Below are positions 1-9,739 of a stretch of 64,000 bases of DNA, piece by piece. The notes below the pieces were generated by a model. That model was not told the origin of the DNA. It searched no databases and saw only the letters and a program-made list of their open reading frames with translations. Both the position numbers and the translations under genes were made by a program. The DNA is from Haemophilus influenzae (GTDB taxonomy: Bacteria; Pseudomonadota; Gammaproteobacteria; Enterobacterales; Pasteurellaceae). Location of the stretch: positions 1,826,646 to 1,890,645 of the forward strand of contig NZ_LN831035.1 in NCBI RefSeq assembly GCF_001457655.1. The letters are read 5' to 3'. Each line of letters begins with the position of its first letter. Position 1 is the first letter of the stretch.

Positions 1-360
1 GAAATGCCAATTCTTTGGATTTTCCCTGCTTTAGCTGTAGTTGCTGCATTATTAAATGCTGCATTTTCTAAAGCGAATCGTTGTGGTTTTGCATTTTTCT
101 TCTCTGCATTAACAATGGCTGGTGTGATTATTACTGCAGCAGTATCAATGTTCCCATTTGTGATGCCTTCAAGTTCACATCCTGAACAAAGTTTATTAAT
201 GTGGGATTCGACTTCAAGTGAATTAACATTAACATTAATGCTGATTTTTGCAGTTGTTTTTGTGGTCATTGCTTTAGCTTATACTATTTGGTCTTACTCA
301 AAAATGTTTGGTCGTTTAGATGCTAATTTCATTGATAAAAATAAACACTCATTATACTAA
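1..360 (+). CDS. cydB: Cytochrome bd oxidase subunit II, C-terminal part
   Basis: The frame is open from the first base, so the gene enters from the left and only its last 119 codons are present. Three hydrophobic segments separated by a short periplasmic-type loop, ending in a basic tail, match the end of CydB, the second membrane subunit of the quinol-oxidising cytochrome bd complex. The call rests on this resemblance and on the cydX-type gene 11 bp downstream. It functions with CydA (outside the window) as a high-affinity terminal oxidase in the inner membrane. Confidence 0.88.
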   Translation, partial: EMPILWIFPALAVVAALLNAAFSKANRCGFAFFFSALTMAGVIITAAVSMFPFVMPSSSHPEQSLLMWDSTSSELTLTLMLIFAVVFVVIALAYTIWSYSKMFGRLDANFIDKNKHSLY

Positions 361-371
361 GGAGAAATAGA

Positions 372-470
372 ATGTTATATGCGATTTGGGTAGTGGGTGT
401 ATTGTTTGCAATTTGGGCTAGTGCAAAATGCACCATCAATAAAGAAAAAAAAGGTAAATTTGAAGAATAA
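372..470 (+). CDS. cydX: Small cytochrome bd subunit CydX
   Basis: A 32-residue protein, begun at an ATG behind the ribosome binding site AAGGAGA. It has one N-terminal membrane helix followed by a short, lysine- and glutamate-rich tail, the architecture of CydX/YbgT. In E. coli CydX stabilises the haem groups of cytochrome bd. The gene is 11 bp behind cydB and in front of a strong terminator, so it is the last gene of the cyd operon. Too small for most gene finders, but position and shape make it convincing. Confidence 0.88.
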   Translation: MLYAIWVVGVLFAIWASAKCTINKEKKGKFEE

Positions 471-497
471 ATGATTTAAGAATTTTACCGACTAAAT

Positions 498-524
498 AAA
501 AGGGTTCATAATGAACCCTTTTTA
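498..524 (+). terminator. Rho-independent terminator of the cyd operon
   Basis: Arms AAAAGGGTTC and GAACCCTTTT around a 5-base loop, followed by T residues. It lies 27 bp after cydX. Confidence 0.88.
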
Positions 525-625
525 ACTTTTCTCATTTATCTTTTTCTCAACAACAATGGAAAATAATTTTACGAATTTCTATGCTAGAATATTTACCAAA
601 ATTTCCATTTTTTTAACCGCACTTT

Positions 626-1078
626 ATGACATTACAACTCAATACCATTGCTCTATTACTAGTGATACTTCTTATTCTTGGCGTATTAAGCAACAACAGC
701 GCAATTACCATTTCTGCTGCCGTATTACTTATCATGCAGCAAACTTTTTTATCTTCTCATATTCCTTTGCTCGAAAAATATGGCGTTAAAATTGGTATCA
801 TTATTTTAACCATTGGGGTTTTAAGCCCCTTAGTTTCAGGAAAAATTCAGTTGCCTGATTTATCAGGTTTTCTTAGTTGGAAAATGGCTCTTTCTATTGC
901 AGTTGGAGTGCTTGTGGCATGGCTTGCAGGTAAAGGTGTGCCTTTAATGGGCGAACAACCGATTTTAGTCACTGGCTTGCTTATCGGCACAATTATTGGT
1001 GTAGCATTTTTAGGTGGAATTCCCGTTGGCCCACTTATTGCTGCAGGTATATTAGCTTTACTTTTAGGGAAAATTTAA
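626..1078 (+). CDS. DUF441 family (YeaL-like) membrane protein
   Basis: A 150-residue protein that is almost entirely hydrophobic, with about four to five membrane segments and a glycine-rich region near the C-terminus. Length and composition match the DUF441/YeaL family, whose function is unknown. The ATG is preceded by an uptake signal (ACCGCACTTT) rather than a clear Shine-Dalgarno. The next gene begins at the very next base, so the two are co-transcribed. Confidence 0.8.
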   Translation: MTLQLNTIALLLVILLILGVLSNNSAITISAAVLLIMQQTFLSSHIPLLEKYGVKIGIIILTIGVLSPLVSGKIQLPDLSGFLSWKMALSIAVGVLVAWLAGKGVPLMGEQPILVTGLLIGTIIGVAFLGGIPVGPLIAAGILALLLGKI

Positions 1079-1453
1079 ATGAAAAACAAATACCTTACTA
1101 TTGCCACTTTAAGCGGATTCTTCTGTGTCGCACTAGGCGCATTTGCAGCTCATGGCCTAAGCCATATATTAGAAGCCAAAGCATTATCATGGATTGATAC
1201 GGGGTTAGAATATCAAATGTTCCATACCATTGCAGTACTTGCCGTTGCATTATCTGCTTTACGTGACAATAAATTCGCCCGATTATCTATGTCTTCTTGG
1301 TTAATTGGAATCTTATTATTTAGTGGAAGTTTATACGCACTTGCTTTCGAAGCAAGCAATGTAATTGTATGGATTACGCCTATTGGCGGCACTTTATTTT
1401 TAATCGGATGGATTAGCTTAGCTTACGGAAGTTTCAAAAGTAAATCGCTATGA
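1079..1453 (+). CDS. DUF423 family (YgdD-like) membrane protein
   Basis: A 124-residue protein with four predicted membrane helices. The start has the family's GAFAAHGL motif (residues 20-27) and further on there is a GLEYQMFHT segment, both typical of DUF423/YgdD proteins. Biochemical function is not established. It abuts the upstream DUF441 gene and its stop overlaps the hrpA start (ATGA), placing it inside a three-gene operon. Confidence 0.85.
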   Translation: MKNKYLTIATLSGFFCVALGAFAAHGLSHILEAKALSWIDTGLEYQMFHTIAVLAVALSALRDNKFARLSMSSWLIGILLFSGSLYALAFEASNVIVWITPIGGTLFLIGWISLAYGSFKSKSL

Positions 1454-4400
1454 AAAACAGCTCGGTAAAACACACATTAACTCCCTTACAACAATCTCTT
1501 TTTTCTCAATTAAATGACATCATGCGGGTGGATCAACGTCGCTTATCCGCCCGCATTCATGGTATTGGAAAAATTAAAAGCCAAGAGGCTCAACAAGCCG
1601 TTGCCGCTGAAATCCAACAGCAAATTGAACAAGCTAGATTACGTGTAGAACAACGGAAAAGTGCGGTACAAAATCCGATTGTTTTTCCAGAGAGTTTGCC
1701 CGTTAGCCAACGCAAAGTCGAAATTCAAAAACTGATTTCTGAACATCAGGTCATCGTGGTGGCAGGGGAAACTGGTTCAGGTAAAACCACCCAATTGCCG
1801 AAAATGTGTTTGGAATTAGGTTTCGGCAATTTAGGCATGATTGGTCATACTCAACCACGCCGTATTGCTGCTCGTTCGGTGGCGGCGCGTATTGCGGAAG
1901 AACTGGAAACGGAGCTTGGCGGTTTAGTTGGTTATAAGGTTCGTTTTAACGATCAAATCAGCGATAACACCCAAATCAAATTGATGACTGACGGGATTCT
2001 GCTAGCAGAAATTCAAAACGATCGTTTTCTCAATCAATATTCTTGTTTGATTATCGATGAAGCCCACGAACGTAGCCTAAATAACGATTTTATTCTCGGT
2101 TATCTGAAACAGTTGTTGCCACGTCGTCGTGATTTAAAACTTATTATCACTTCTGCAACCATTGATGTGGAACGCTTTTCTAAACATTTTAATAATGCAC
2201 CGATCATTGAAGTCTCAGGCAGAACCTATCCTGTTGAAGTGCGTTATCGTCCCGTAGTGGAGGAAGACGATCAAGATCAGCTACAAGGTATTCTTAATGC
2301 GGTGGATGAATTGCAAGCAGAAAGTCGAGGCGATATCTTGATCTTTATGAATGGAGAGCGTGAAATTCGTGATACTGCCGAAGCCTTGCAAAAGCAAAAT
2401 CTAAAACACACGGAAATTCTACCGCTCTTTGCACGCTTGTCTGCGCAAGAACAAAATAAAATTTTCCATCCAAGTGGCTTAAATCGCATTGTATTAGCGA
2501 CCAACGTCGCAGAAACCTCATTGACCGTGCCGGGCATTAAATATGTGATTGACCCAGGTACTGCGCGCATTTCCCGTTATAGCTATCGCACCAAAGTACA
2601 ACGTTTACCGATTGAACCTATTTCACAGGCATCTGCAAATCAGCGTAAAGGTCGATGTGGTCGTGTAAGTGAAGGGATTTGTATTCGTTTATATTCGGAA
2701 GAGGATTTTAATTCTCGTCCAGAGTTTACCGATCCTGAAATTCTACGCACCAATTTAGCCTCCGTTATTTTGCAAATGACGGCATTGGGTTTGGATGATA
2801 TTGAAGCGTTCCCATTTGTTGATGCGCCAGATAAACGCCATATTCAAGATGGGATAAAACTGTTGGAAGAATTGGGCGCGTTTGAAATGGTTCGCACCAA
2901 AGCGGGTGAAAAACGCCTATTAACTAGAGTTGGTCGCCAACTCGCTCAACTTCCAGTCGATCCGCGCCTTGCCAAAATGATCCTAAGTGCGGTCAATTTT
3001 GGCTGCGTTTATGAAATGATGATCATCGTCTCTGCGTTATCCATTCAAGATCCGCGCGAACGACCACAAGAAAAACAGCAAGCTTCTGATGAAAAACATC
3101 GTCGTTTTGCCGATAAAAAATCAGATTTCTTGGCTTTCCTCAATCTTTGGTATTATCTACAAGAACAACAAAAAGCATTGAGTAAAAACCAATTCCGTCG
3201 TCAGTGCCAAAAGGATTTCTTAAATTATTTACGCATTCGTGAATGGCAGGATATTTATCATCAAATTCGTTTAACCGTGCGTGAAATGGGCTTACCGATT
3301 AATTCCGAAAAAGCAGAATATCAGCAAATTCATACCGCACTTTTAAGCGGTTTGCTTTCTCATATCGGTTTAAAAGAAGCGGAGAAACAACAATATCTTG
3401 GCGCACGTAATGCCCATTTTGCAATTTTCCCCAATTCTGTGCTTTTCAAAAAACAACCGAAATGGGTGATGGCGGCAGAGTTAGTGGAAACCTCCAAACT
3501 TTGGGGGCGCATGGTGGCAGAAATCGAGCCAGAATGGATTGAGCCACTTGCCGAGCATCTCATTAAAAAATCCTATTCAGAACCGCGTTGGTCGAAATCC
3601 CGTGGCGCTGTGATTGCAGATGAGAAAGTCACGCTTTACGGTGTGCCGATTGTGGCTGCGAGACCAGTGAATTACGGAGCTATTGATCCAACGGTAAGCC
3701 GTGAGATTTTTATTCAATCTGCCTTGGTGGAAGGGGGTTGGAATACCAAGCATAAATTCTTCAAAGAAAATCAAAGGCTCGTTCAAGAAGTAGAAGAATT
3801 GGAACACAAAAGCCGCCGCCGCGATATTTTGGTGGATGATCGCACATTGTTTGAATTTTACGATCAGCGTATTGGCACAGAAGTTGTCTCTCAAAAACAT
3901 TTTGATACCTGGTGGAAAAAGGCACAGCAAAAAGATCCTGAATTGCTTAATTTTGAACGTTCATTTTTGATCAATGATGATGCGGAACAAGTGAGCAAGC
4001 TGGATTTCCCGAATTTCTGGCATCAAGGTAATTTAAAACTCAAATTGACTTATCAATTTGAACCAGGTACCGATGCGGACGGCGTGACAGTACATATTCC
4101 ATTGCCATTGCTCAACCAAGTGGAAATGACAGGCTTTGACTGGCAGATTCCAGGCTTGCGTGAAGAATTGGTGATTGCGCTGATTAAATCTCTGCCGAAA
4201 TCTTATCGCCGTAACTTCGTGCCTGCACCTAATTATGCTCAAGCTTTTTTAAGTCGTGCGGTGCCGTTGGAAAAGCCATTATTAGATACGCTGATTTATG
4301 AATTGCGTCGTATGACTGGCGTCACCGTAGAAGCGGAACATTGGAATTGGGAACAAATTCCAAGCCATCTGAAAATGACGTTCCGTGTGGTGGATGAAAA

Positions 4401-5361
4401 CGGTAAGAAAATCGCAGAATCCATGAATTTGGATGAGCTGAAATTCAACTTAAAAGATCGTGTGCAGGAAAGTATTTCTGCTGTGGCAGATGATGGCATT
4501 GAGCAAAGCAGGCTGCATATTTGGAGCTTTGCAGATTTACCACAATGTTATGAACAAAAACAACGTGGTTTCAGCGTCAAAGCGTTCCCAGCTATTGTAG
4601 ATGAAAAAGATGCGGTGGGTATCAAACTGTTTGAAACAGAGTTTGAGCAATCGGTGGCGATGCAACAAGGTTTACGTCGTTTGTTATTGCTCAATGTGCC
4701 ATCACCAATTAAATATCTTCATGAAAAATTGCCGAATAAGGCTAAATTGGGTCTGTATTTTACTCCGTTCGGTCGCGTATTGGATTTGATCGATGACTGT
4801 ATTGCTTGTGCCGTAGATAAGCTAATTGCCGATTTTGGCGGTTTTGTGTGGGATGAAGCAGGCTTTGAAAAATTGCGTGATTTCGTTCGAGAAAATCTTA
4901 ACGAAGTGACCGTGGATATTGCGCAGAAAGTGGAGCAGATTCTTACTCTCACTTACCAACTTAACCAACGCCTTAAAGGCAAAATGGATTTCACGATGGC
5001 ATTTGCATTATCCGACATCAAATCGCAACTTGCAAGTTTGGTGTATCAAGGTTTTGTGCAAAAGAGCGGTTATGATCGCCTACCAGATTTACAACGTTAT
5101 CTGCAAGCCATTGATAAACGTATTGATAAGTTGGCTCAAGATGTAAACCGTGATCGTGCCGCGATGCTACGCGTGGAACAAGTGCAACAGGCTTACCAAC
5201 AATTGCTCGCTAAACTGCCAAAATCTAAACCGATTTCGGATGAGGTGGCGGAGATTCGATATATGATCGAGGAATTGCGTGTGAGTTTGTTTGCCCAGCA
5301 GTTGGGGACGAAATATCAAATATCAGATAAAAGAATAGCAAATATTATTAGTCAATACTAA
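1450..5361 (+). CDS. hrpA: ATP-dependent RNA helicase HrpA
   Basis: A 1303-residue DEAH-box helicase, close to the E. coli HrpA length of 1300. Walker A GETGSGKTTQ is at about residues 106-115, DEAH at about 203-206, SAT (motif III) near 236, and the QRKGRCGR motif VI near 398. The OB-fold and long DUF3418 C-terminal region follow. HrpA unwinds RNA and has been linked to mRNA processing and rescue of collided ribosomes in E. coli. The start overlaps the previous stop by 4 bp. Many reverse-strand ORFs inside it are shadows. Confidence 0.96.
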   Translation: MKNSSVKHTLTPLQQSLFSQLNDIMRVDQRRLSARIHGIGKIKSQEAQQAVAAEIQQQIEQARLRVEQRKSAVQNPIVFPESLPVSQRKVEIQKLISEHQVIVVAGETGSGKTTQLPKMCLELGFGNLGMIGHTQPRRIAARSVAARIAEELETELGGLVGYKVRFNDQISDNTQIKLMTDGILLAEIQNDRFLNQYSCLIIDEAHERSLNNDFILGYLKQLLPRRRDLKLIITSATIDVERFSKHFNNAPIIEVSGRTYPVEVRYRPVVEEDDQDQLQGILNAVDELQAESRGDILIFMNGEREIRDTAEALQKQNLKHTEILPLFARLSAQEQNKIFHPSGLNRIVLATNVAETSLTVPGIKYVIDPGTARISRYSYRTKVQRLPIEPISQASANQRKGRCGRVSEGICIRLYSEEDFNSRPEFTDPEILRTNLASVILQMTALGLDDIEAFPFVDAPDKRHIQDGIKLLEELGAFEMVRTKAGEKRLLTRVGRQLAQLPVDPRLAKMILSAVNFGCVYEMMIIVSALSIQDPRERPQEKQQASDEKHRRFADKKSDFLAFLNLWYYLQEQQKALSKNQFRRQCQKDFLNYLRIREWQDIYHQIRLTVREMGLPINSEKAEYQQIHTALLSGLLSHIGLKEAEKQQYLGARNAHFAIFPNSVLFKKQPKWVMAAELVETSKLWGRMVAEIEPEWIEPLAEHLIKKSYSEPRWSKSRGAVIADEKVTLYGVPIVAARPVNYGAIDPTVSREIFIQSALVEGGWNTKHKFFKENQRLVQEVEELEHKSRRRDILVDDRTLFEFYDQRIGTEVVSQKHFDTWWKKAQQKDPELLNFERSFLINDDAEQVSKLDFPNFWHQGNLKLKLTYQFEPGTDADGVTVHIPLPLLNQVEMTGFDWQIPGLREELVIALIKSLPKSYRRNFVPAPNYAQAFLSRAVPLEKPLLDTLIYELRRMTGVTVEAEHWNWEQIPSHLKMTFRVVDENGKKIAESMNLDELKFNLKDRVQESISAVADDGIEQSRLHIWSFADLPQCYEQKQRGFSVKAFPAIVDEKDAVGIKLFETEFEQSVAMQQGLRRLLLLNVPSPIKYLHEKLPNKAKLGLYFTPFGRVLDLIDDCIACAVDKLIADFGGFVWDEAGFEKLRDFVRENLNEVTVDIAQKVEQILTLTYQLNQRLKGKMDFTMAFALSDIKSQLASLVYQGFVQKSGYDRLPDLQRYLQAIDKRIDKLAQDVNRDRAAMLRVEQVQQAYQQLLAKLPKSKPISDEVAEIRYMIEELRVSLFAQQLGTKYQISDKRIANIISQY

Positions 5362-5377
5362 TGATAATAATACTCAA

Positions 5378-5410
5378 AATTAAGGCGGTTTTATACCGCC
5401 TTAATTTATT
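5378..5410 (+). terminator. Terminator after hrpA
   Basis: Perfect 11-bp arms AATTAAGGCGG and CCGCCTTAATT around a 7-base loop, located 16 bp after the hrpA stop. T-rich on both sides. Confidence 0.85.
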
Positions 5411-5423
5411 TAAAACAACAATA

Positions 5424-5468
5424 TACCTCTTTTTGAGTATTTTAAAAGATAAGCTTGATCAAGCTCAA
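5424..5468 (+). promoter_or_regulatory. Putative NarP 7-2-7 site and FNR box of the nrf operon
   Basis: Two heptamers, TACCTCT (5424-5430) and the inverted TTGAGTA (5433-5439), are separated by TT. This is the 7-2-7 arrangement that NarP binds. Next comes TTGAT CAAG CTCAA (5455-5468), one mismatch from the FNR consensus TTGAT-N4-ATCAA. Centred at 5461.5, it would put a class II transcription start near 5503. The nitrite reductase operon lies just downstream. Control by anoxia and nitrite is inferred from the family's known regulation in E. coli. Confidence 0.72.
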
Positions 5469-5612
5469 ACTTTAGCATTCTGCGAGTAGAAAAACTTTTT
5501 TCTTTTGGTATCTTACGCTTGAATGAAAATATATCTACGTTTTGTATGGATATTAATAATAATTCTCAACTTTCTACTTAACCTTTTTATTACAACAAAT
5601 GGAGTAATTATC

Positions 5613-7139
5613 GTGAACGCATTCAAAAAAAGCCTTATTGTGGCAGCGTCTTTCGCGAGTTTAAGCTTATTTAACTCAGCTACTGCTGAGCTTGTATATA
5701 AGCCATTAGAACAACCTGTTGAACCCGCAAAACCTGATTTGAAAATTGAATCTGTAAATGAAAAATTTGCAGAAAAATATCCAAATCAATATAACAGCTG
5801 GCGTTCTACAGCAAACGGCGATGGCGAAAACATTATTTATGCTGATGAAGAAAATCCGCGCCTAATCGTACTTTGGGGTGGTTATGCATTTGCAAAAGAA
5901 TATAACGCACCACGCGGTCACTTTTATGCGGTAACAGATGTGCGTAATATTTTACGTACAGGTGCGCCAAAAACTGCAAATGATGGCCCTCAAGCTATGG
6001 CATGTTGGACATGTAAAGGTCCTGATGTTCCACGTTTAATCGCGGAATGGGGTGAGAAAGATTATTTCAATGCGAAATGGGCAAAGGGAGGGCCTGAAAT
6101 CGTGAACTCAATTGGCTGTGCTGACTGTCACGACACAACCTCTAAAGATTTTGCAGAAGGCAAACCTGCATTACGTATTGCTCGTCCACACGTATTACGC
6201 GCCCTTGATGCTTTAGAAAAAGCCACTGCTGAAAAAGATAAAGCAGAAGGTCGCCCACACAACAATTTAAGCTTCAACACGGCAGCGCGTACTGAAAAAC
6301 GTGCAGAAATTTGCGCAAACTGCCACGTTGAATACTATTTTGCAGGGGACATCAAGCAAGTAACTTTCCCTTGGGATAATGGTCAAACCGTAGATGATAT
6401 TGAAAAATATTATGATGATATTGGTTTCACTGACTGGACTCACTCACTTTCTAAAGCACCAATGTTAAAAGCACAACACCCTGACTTTGAAATTTGGTCT
6501 TTAGGTATGCACGGTAAAAATGGGGTAACTTGTGTAGATTGCCATATGCCAAAAGTACAAGGCGCAGACGGTAAAGTTTATACTGACCACCAAATCCAAA
6601 ATCCATTCGATGCATTTGACCACACTTGTGCAAATTGTCACGATCAAAGCAAAGAAAAATTACGCGATATTGTTACTTCACGTAAAAAAGAAGTGAAAGA
6701 TGTAATGGGTCGTTTAGAAGACCAAGTTGTTAAAGCTCACTTTGAAGCAAAAGCGGCTTGGGACGCAGGTGCAACTAAAGAAGAAATGGAAGCAGCATTA
6801 ATGGATATTCGTCATGCTCAATGGCGTTGGGATTACACTGCTGCAAGCCATGGTGGTCATATGCATGCGCCTGAAGTAGTACTTCGTGTATTAGCTTCTG
6901 GCTTAGATAAAGTAGCAGACGCGCGCACTAAACTTGCTGTAATCTTAACTAAACACGGTGTGAAAACTCCAGTTCAAATCCCAGATATTTCAACAGCTGA
7001 TAAAGCGTGGAAAGTAATGGGTATTGATATTGAAAAAGAACGTAAAGCGAAAGAAGAATTCTTAAAAACTGTGGTACCGCAATGGGAGCAACAAGCTAGA
7101 GAAAAAGGCTTATTAGTTGATCCACCAACACAAAAATAA
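5613..7139 (+). CDS. nrfA: Cytochrome c nitrite reductase (ammonia-forming) NrfA
   Basis: The periplasmic pentahaem enzyme reducing nitrite to ammonium with six electrons. It has the diagnostic CWTCK haem site, whose lysine ligates the active-site iron, plus four CxxCH sites (CADCH, CANCH, CVDCH, CANCH). I choose a GTG start at 5613: it has GGAG 8 bp upstream and gives a clean signal peptide ending SATA before ELVY. An in-frame ATG at 5523 adds 30 hydrophobic residues and would give 538 aa, but it lacks a good ribosome binding site. First gene of nrfABCD. Confidence 0.93.
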   Translation: MNAFKKSLIVAASFASLSLFNSATAELVYKPLEQPVEPAKPDLKIESVNEKFAEKYPNQYNSWRSTANGDGENIIYADEENPRLIVLWGGYAFAKEYNAPRGHFYAVTDVRNILRTGAPKTANDGPQAMACWTCKGPDVPRLIAEWGEKDYFNAKWAKGGPEIVNSIGCADCHDTTSKDFAEGKPALRIARPHVLRALDALEKATAEKDKAEGRPHNNLSFNTAARTEKRAEICANCHVEYYFAGDIKQVTFPWDNGQTVDDIEKYYDDIGFTDWTHSLSKAPMLKAQHPDFEIWSLGMHGKNGVTCVDCHMPKVQGADGKVYTDHQIQNPFDAFDHTCANCHDQSKEKLRDIVTSRKKEVKDVMGRLEDQVVKAHFEAKAAWDAGATKEEMEAALMDIRHAQWRWDYTAASHGGHMHAPEVVLRVLASGLDKVADARTKLAVILTKHGVKTPVQIPDISTADKAWKVMGIDIEKERKAKEEFLKTVVPQWEQQAREKGLLVDPPTQK

Positions 7140-7150
7140 ATGAAAAATCT

Positions 7151-7183
7151 ACCGCACTTTTAACTGCAACTAGAAAGTGCGGT
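7151..7183 (+). terminator. Inverted uptake-signal pair between nrfA and nrfB
   Basis: ACCGCACTTT and AAAGTGCGGT face each other 13 bases apart, forming a 10-bp stem 11 bp after the nrfA stop, followed by TAATTTTC. Paired uptake signals commonly serve as terminators in Haemophilus. Here the stem sits inside an operon, so partial termination (more NrfA than NrfBCD) is a reasonable inference. Confidence 0.6.
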
Positions 7184-7214
7184 AATTTTCAAGGTCAAAT
7201 TTGAGGTAACCCAA

Positions 7215-7865
7215 ATGAATTTAACTTCTTTAATCAACAAATCTGCAAAAGCGTTAGCGTTAAGTGTGGCATTTGTCGCATTGCCGTTTTTGGCTTATGC
7301 CGATGATGCACAAAAACCTGCGGATCATTTTACTTATGAACCGCAATTAGATAACCAACGCGATCCAAATCAATATTGTGCTAAATGCCATAAATTCGAC
7401 AAGGTAGATAAGAACCAAACGCTAGAACAGTCTGGTGGCGAACTCCACTTTGGTAAATTTCACGGCGCACATTTAGATAAGAAAAATCCAAATAACGGTA
7501 AAGCAATTACTTGTGTAAGCTGTCACGGTAACATTTCTGAAAATCACCGTCGTGGTGCTAAAGATGTTATGCGTTTTGAAGGGGATATTTTCGGTAATAA
7601 AAAACCGATGTATTCAGTTCAAGAACAAAACCAAGTTTGCTTTGCTTGTCACCAACCTGACAAACTTCGTGAAAAACTATGGGCGCATGATGTTCACGCA
7701 ATGAAATTGCCTTGTGCAAGTTGCCATACTCTTCATCCTAAAGAAGACGCAATGAAAGGTATTCAACCAAAACAACGCGTTAAACTTTGCGTAGATTGCC
7801 ATGGTAAACAACAAAAACGTAAAGCTGAACAAGATAAACTAACCAAACAAAAGGATAAACAATGA
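7215..7865 (+). CDS. nrfB: Pentahaem cytochrome c NrfB
   Basis: A 216-residue exported protein with signal peptide (cleavage near YADD) and five CxxCH haem sites: CAKCH, CVSCH, CFACH, CASCH and CVDCH. NrfB passes electrons from the NrfCD quinol dehydrogenase to NrfA in the periplasm. Several spare histidines can serve as distal ligands. The C-terminus is very lysine-rich. Its stop overlaps the nrfC start by 4 bp. Confidence 0.93.
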   Translation: MNLTSLINKSAKALALSVAFVALPFLAYADDAQKPADHFTYEPQLDNQRDPNQYCAKCHKFDKVDKNQTLEQSGGELHFGKFHGAHLDKKNPNNGKAITCVSCHGNISENHRRGAKDVMRFEGDIFGNKKPMYSVQEQNQVCFACHQPDKLREKLWAHDVHAMKLPCASCHTLHPKEDAMKGIQPKQRVKLCVDCHGKQQKRKAEQDKLTKQKDKQ

Positions 7866-8539
7866 CAGTCTGCTCACGCCGAAACTTTGTTTCTGGCATG
7901 GGGGCAGTGATCCTTATGACGGGAACATCTTTACCTTCTTTTGCAAAAGAAGACAAGGCGGATAAACCTAAACGTTACGCAATGATACATGATGAAAATG
8001 CGTGTATCGGTTGTACAGCCTGTATGGACTCATGTCGTGATGTAAACCAAGTGCCAGAAGGCGTTTCTCGCTTAGAGATTCTACGTAGTGAACCTTATGG
8101 GGAATTTCCAAATCAAGAATACGAGTTCTTTCGTCAATCTTGCCAACATTGTACAAATGCACCTTGTGTAGCAGTTTGTCCAACTGGTGCATCTTTTATT
8201 GATAAAGAGACTGGCATTGTAGATGTACATAAAGATTTATGCGTAGGCTGCCAATACTGTATAGCAGTTTGCCCATATCGTGTACGTTTTATTCATCCAG
8301 TACATCGTACCGCAGATAAATGTAACTTCTGCCGCGATACAAATTTAGCCAATGGTAAACAACCTGCTTGCGTAGAGGCTTGCCCAACCAAAGCATTAAC
8401 CTTTGGGGATATGAATGATCCAACAAGTGCAGTTTCACGTAAAGTGAAAGAAAAATCAGTTTATCGCACTAAAGTGGAATTAGGTACACAACCAAACTTA
8501 TATCACATTCCATTCCAACATGGGGAGCCTAGAAGATGA
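7862..8539 (+). CDS. nrfC: Fe-S protein NrfC
   Basis: A 225-residue periplasmic electron-transfer protein with four [4Fe-4S] clusters, indicated by cysteine runs such as CIGCTACMDSC, CQHCTNAPCVAVC and CVGCQYCIAVC. The N-terminus has a twin-arginine signal (SRRNFV, residues 5-10). NrfC takes electrons from NrfD and hands them to NrfB. It overlaps both neighbours by 4 bp (ATGA), indicating tight translational coupling. Confidence 0.93.
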   Translation: MTVCSRRNFVSGMGAVILMTGTSLPSFAKEDKADKPKRYAMIHDENACIGCTACMDSCRDVNQVPEGVSRLEILRSEPYGEFPNQEYEFFRQSCQHCTNAPCVAVCPTGASFIDKETGIVDVHKDLCVGCQYCIAVCPYRVRFIHPVHRTADKCNFCRDTNLANGKQPACVEACPTKALTFGDMNDPTSAVSRKVKEKSVYRTKVELGTQPNLYHIPFQHGEPRR

Positions 8540-9501
8540 CGTTAGATTATCCAGTTCCATTTCATACGCCTAATCTAGTGTGGGATTATACCATTGCGAT
8601 CTACTTGTTTTTATTGGGGATCTCATCTGGTGCAGTACAGTTAGCAATTGCCTATAAACGCAGTAATAAACTAGAAAATCTAAGCCAAAACTGGATTATT
8701 CGATCTGGGGTAATTTTAGGATCTGTGCCAACATTAATTGGTTTAACGCTATTAATTTTCCACTTGACTCGACCTTGGACATTCTGGAAATTGATGTTTA
8801 ACTATCAATTCAACTCCGTAATGTCGATGGGGGTCATGCTATTCCAAATCTATATGTTATTTTTAGTAATTTGGGGTGTAGTGATTTTTAAAAAAGAAAT
8901 CGAAGCATTAATTAATCGCTTTATACCAAAACTGCAATTTGTGATGAAACTCATCGGTATTGCAGAACGTATTGCAAGTCCAGTCGAAGTTATTCTTTTC
9001 ATATTGGCTGCAGTGCTTGGTGCATACACAGGGTTCTTACTTTCTGCATTGATTAGCTATCCAATGTTGAATAACCCAGTATTACCCGCATTATTCTTAG
9101 CCTCTGGCACATCATCTGGTATTGCTGCAACCTTCTTAATTATCTTAATTGCAGGAAAACTAAAAGGTGATTCTCACGAATCGCACTTTATCCACAAATT
9201 TGAAGTGCCAATTATGGTGACAGAACTTGGTTTGCTTGTGTGTTTCTTCGTTGGCTTACATTTTGGTGGCGGACAAAAAACAGTTGCCTTACATAATGCC
9301 TTATCTGGTTTTTGGGGAGCGATATTCTGGGTTGGAGTATTGATTATCGGTATCTTGATCCCATTAATCGCCAATATGTTTGTTAATGACCGTTTAAAAT
9401 ACAATCGTAACTTTATTATCTTGGTGTCAATTTTTGACTTAATTGGGGTATTCTGTTTACGTTTCTTTGTTTTATATGCGGGACAACTCACTGTAGCCTA
9501 A
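8536..9501 (+). CDS. nrfD: Membrane quinol dehydrogenase subunit NrfD
   Basis: A 321-residue membrane protein with about eight hydrophobic helices, the NrfD/PsrC fold. It oxidises menaquinol and passes electrons to NrfC. It starts on the nrfC stop (ATGA overlap) and is the last gene of the cluster. The haem lyase genes nrfEFG, which follow in E. coli, are not here, so the dedicated NrfA haem lyase must be encoded elsewhere. Confidence 0.93.
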   Translation: MTLDYPVPFHTPNLVWDYTIAIYLFLLGISSGAVQLAIAYKRSNKLENLSQNWIIRSGVILGSVPTLIGLTLLIFHLTRPWTFWKLMFNYQFNSVMSMGVMLFQIYMLFLVIWGVVIFKKEIEALINRFIPKLQFVMKLIGIAERIASPVEVILFILAAVLGAYTGFLLSALISYPMLNNPVLPALFLASGTSSGIAATFLIILIAGKLKGDSHESHFIHKFEVPIMVTELGLLVCFFVGLHFGGGQKTVALHNALSGFWGAIFWVGVLIIGILIPLIANMFVNDRLKYNRNFIILVSIFDLIGVFCLRFFVLYAGQLTVA

Positions 9502-9654
9502 ACTGACTTTTTATAAAAAATTAATCTGCATTCTAAAAGTTTGATTAACTTTCTCACTTATTAGCGTGCAGATTTTTATATCTAAATAATCCAACTATGA
9601 AGACTAAACAGAATTTACGAAAACTTTCATTCCTGCCGTAATGCTTTATTTAAA

Positions 9655-9691
9655 TTAAAAAGACTAAACTCAATGAATTAAAAGTTTAGTC
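9655..9691 (-). terminator. Terminator of pyrH
   Basis: Arms GACTAAACT (9662-9670) and AGTTTAGTC (9683-9691). Read on the minus strand the stem is followed by a T run. It lies about 50 bp beyond the pyrH stop. The rest of the 238-bp gap after nrfD shows nothing I can name. Confidence 0.65.
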
Positions 9692-9739
9692 CTTAATTTA
9701 ATTATGTATTTTCTTTAATATTATTCTTTTCAACATTCA

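Noticed and set aside
556..789. 77-codon ORF overlapping the DUF441 gene
   Set aside because: Different frame, odd composition, covered by a well-supported family member.
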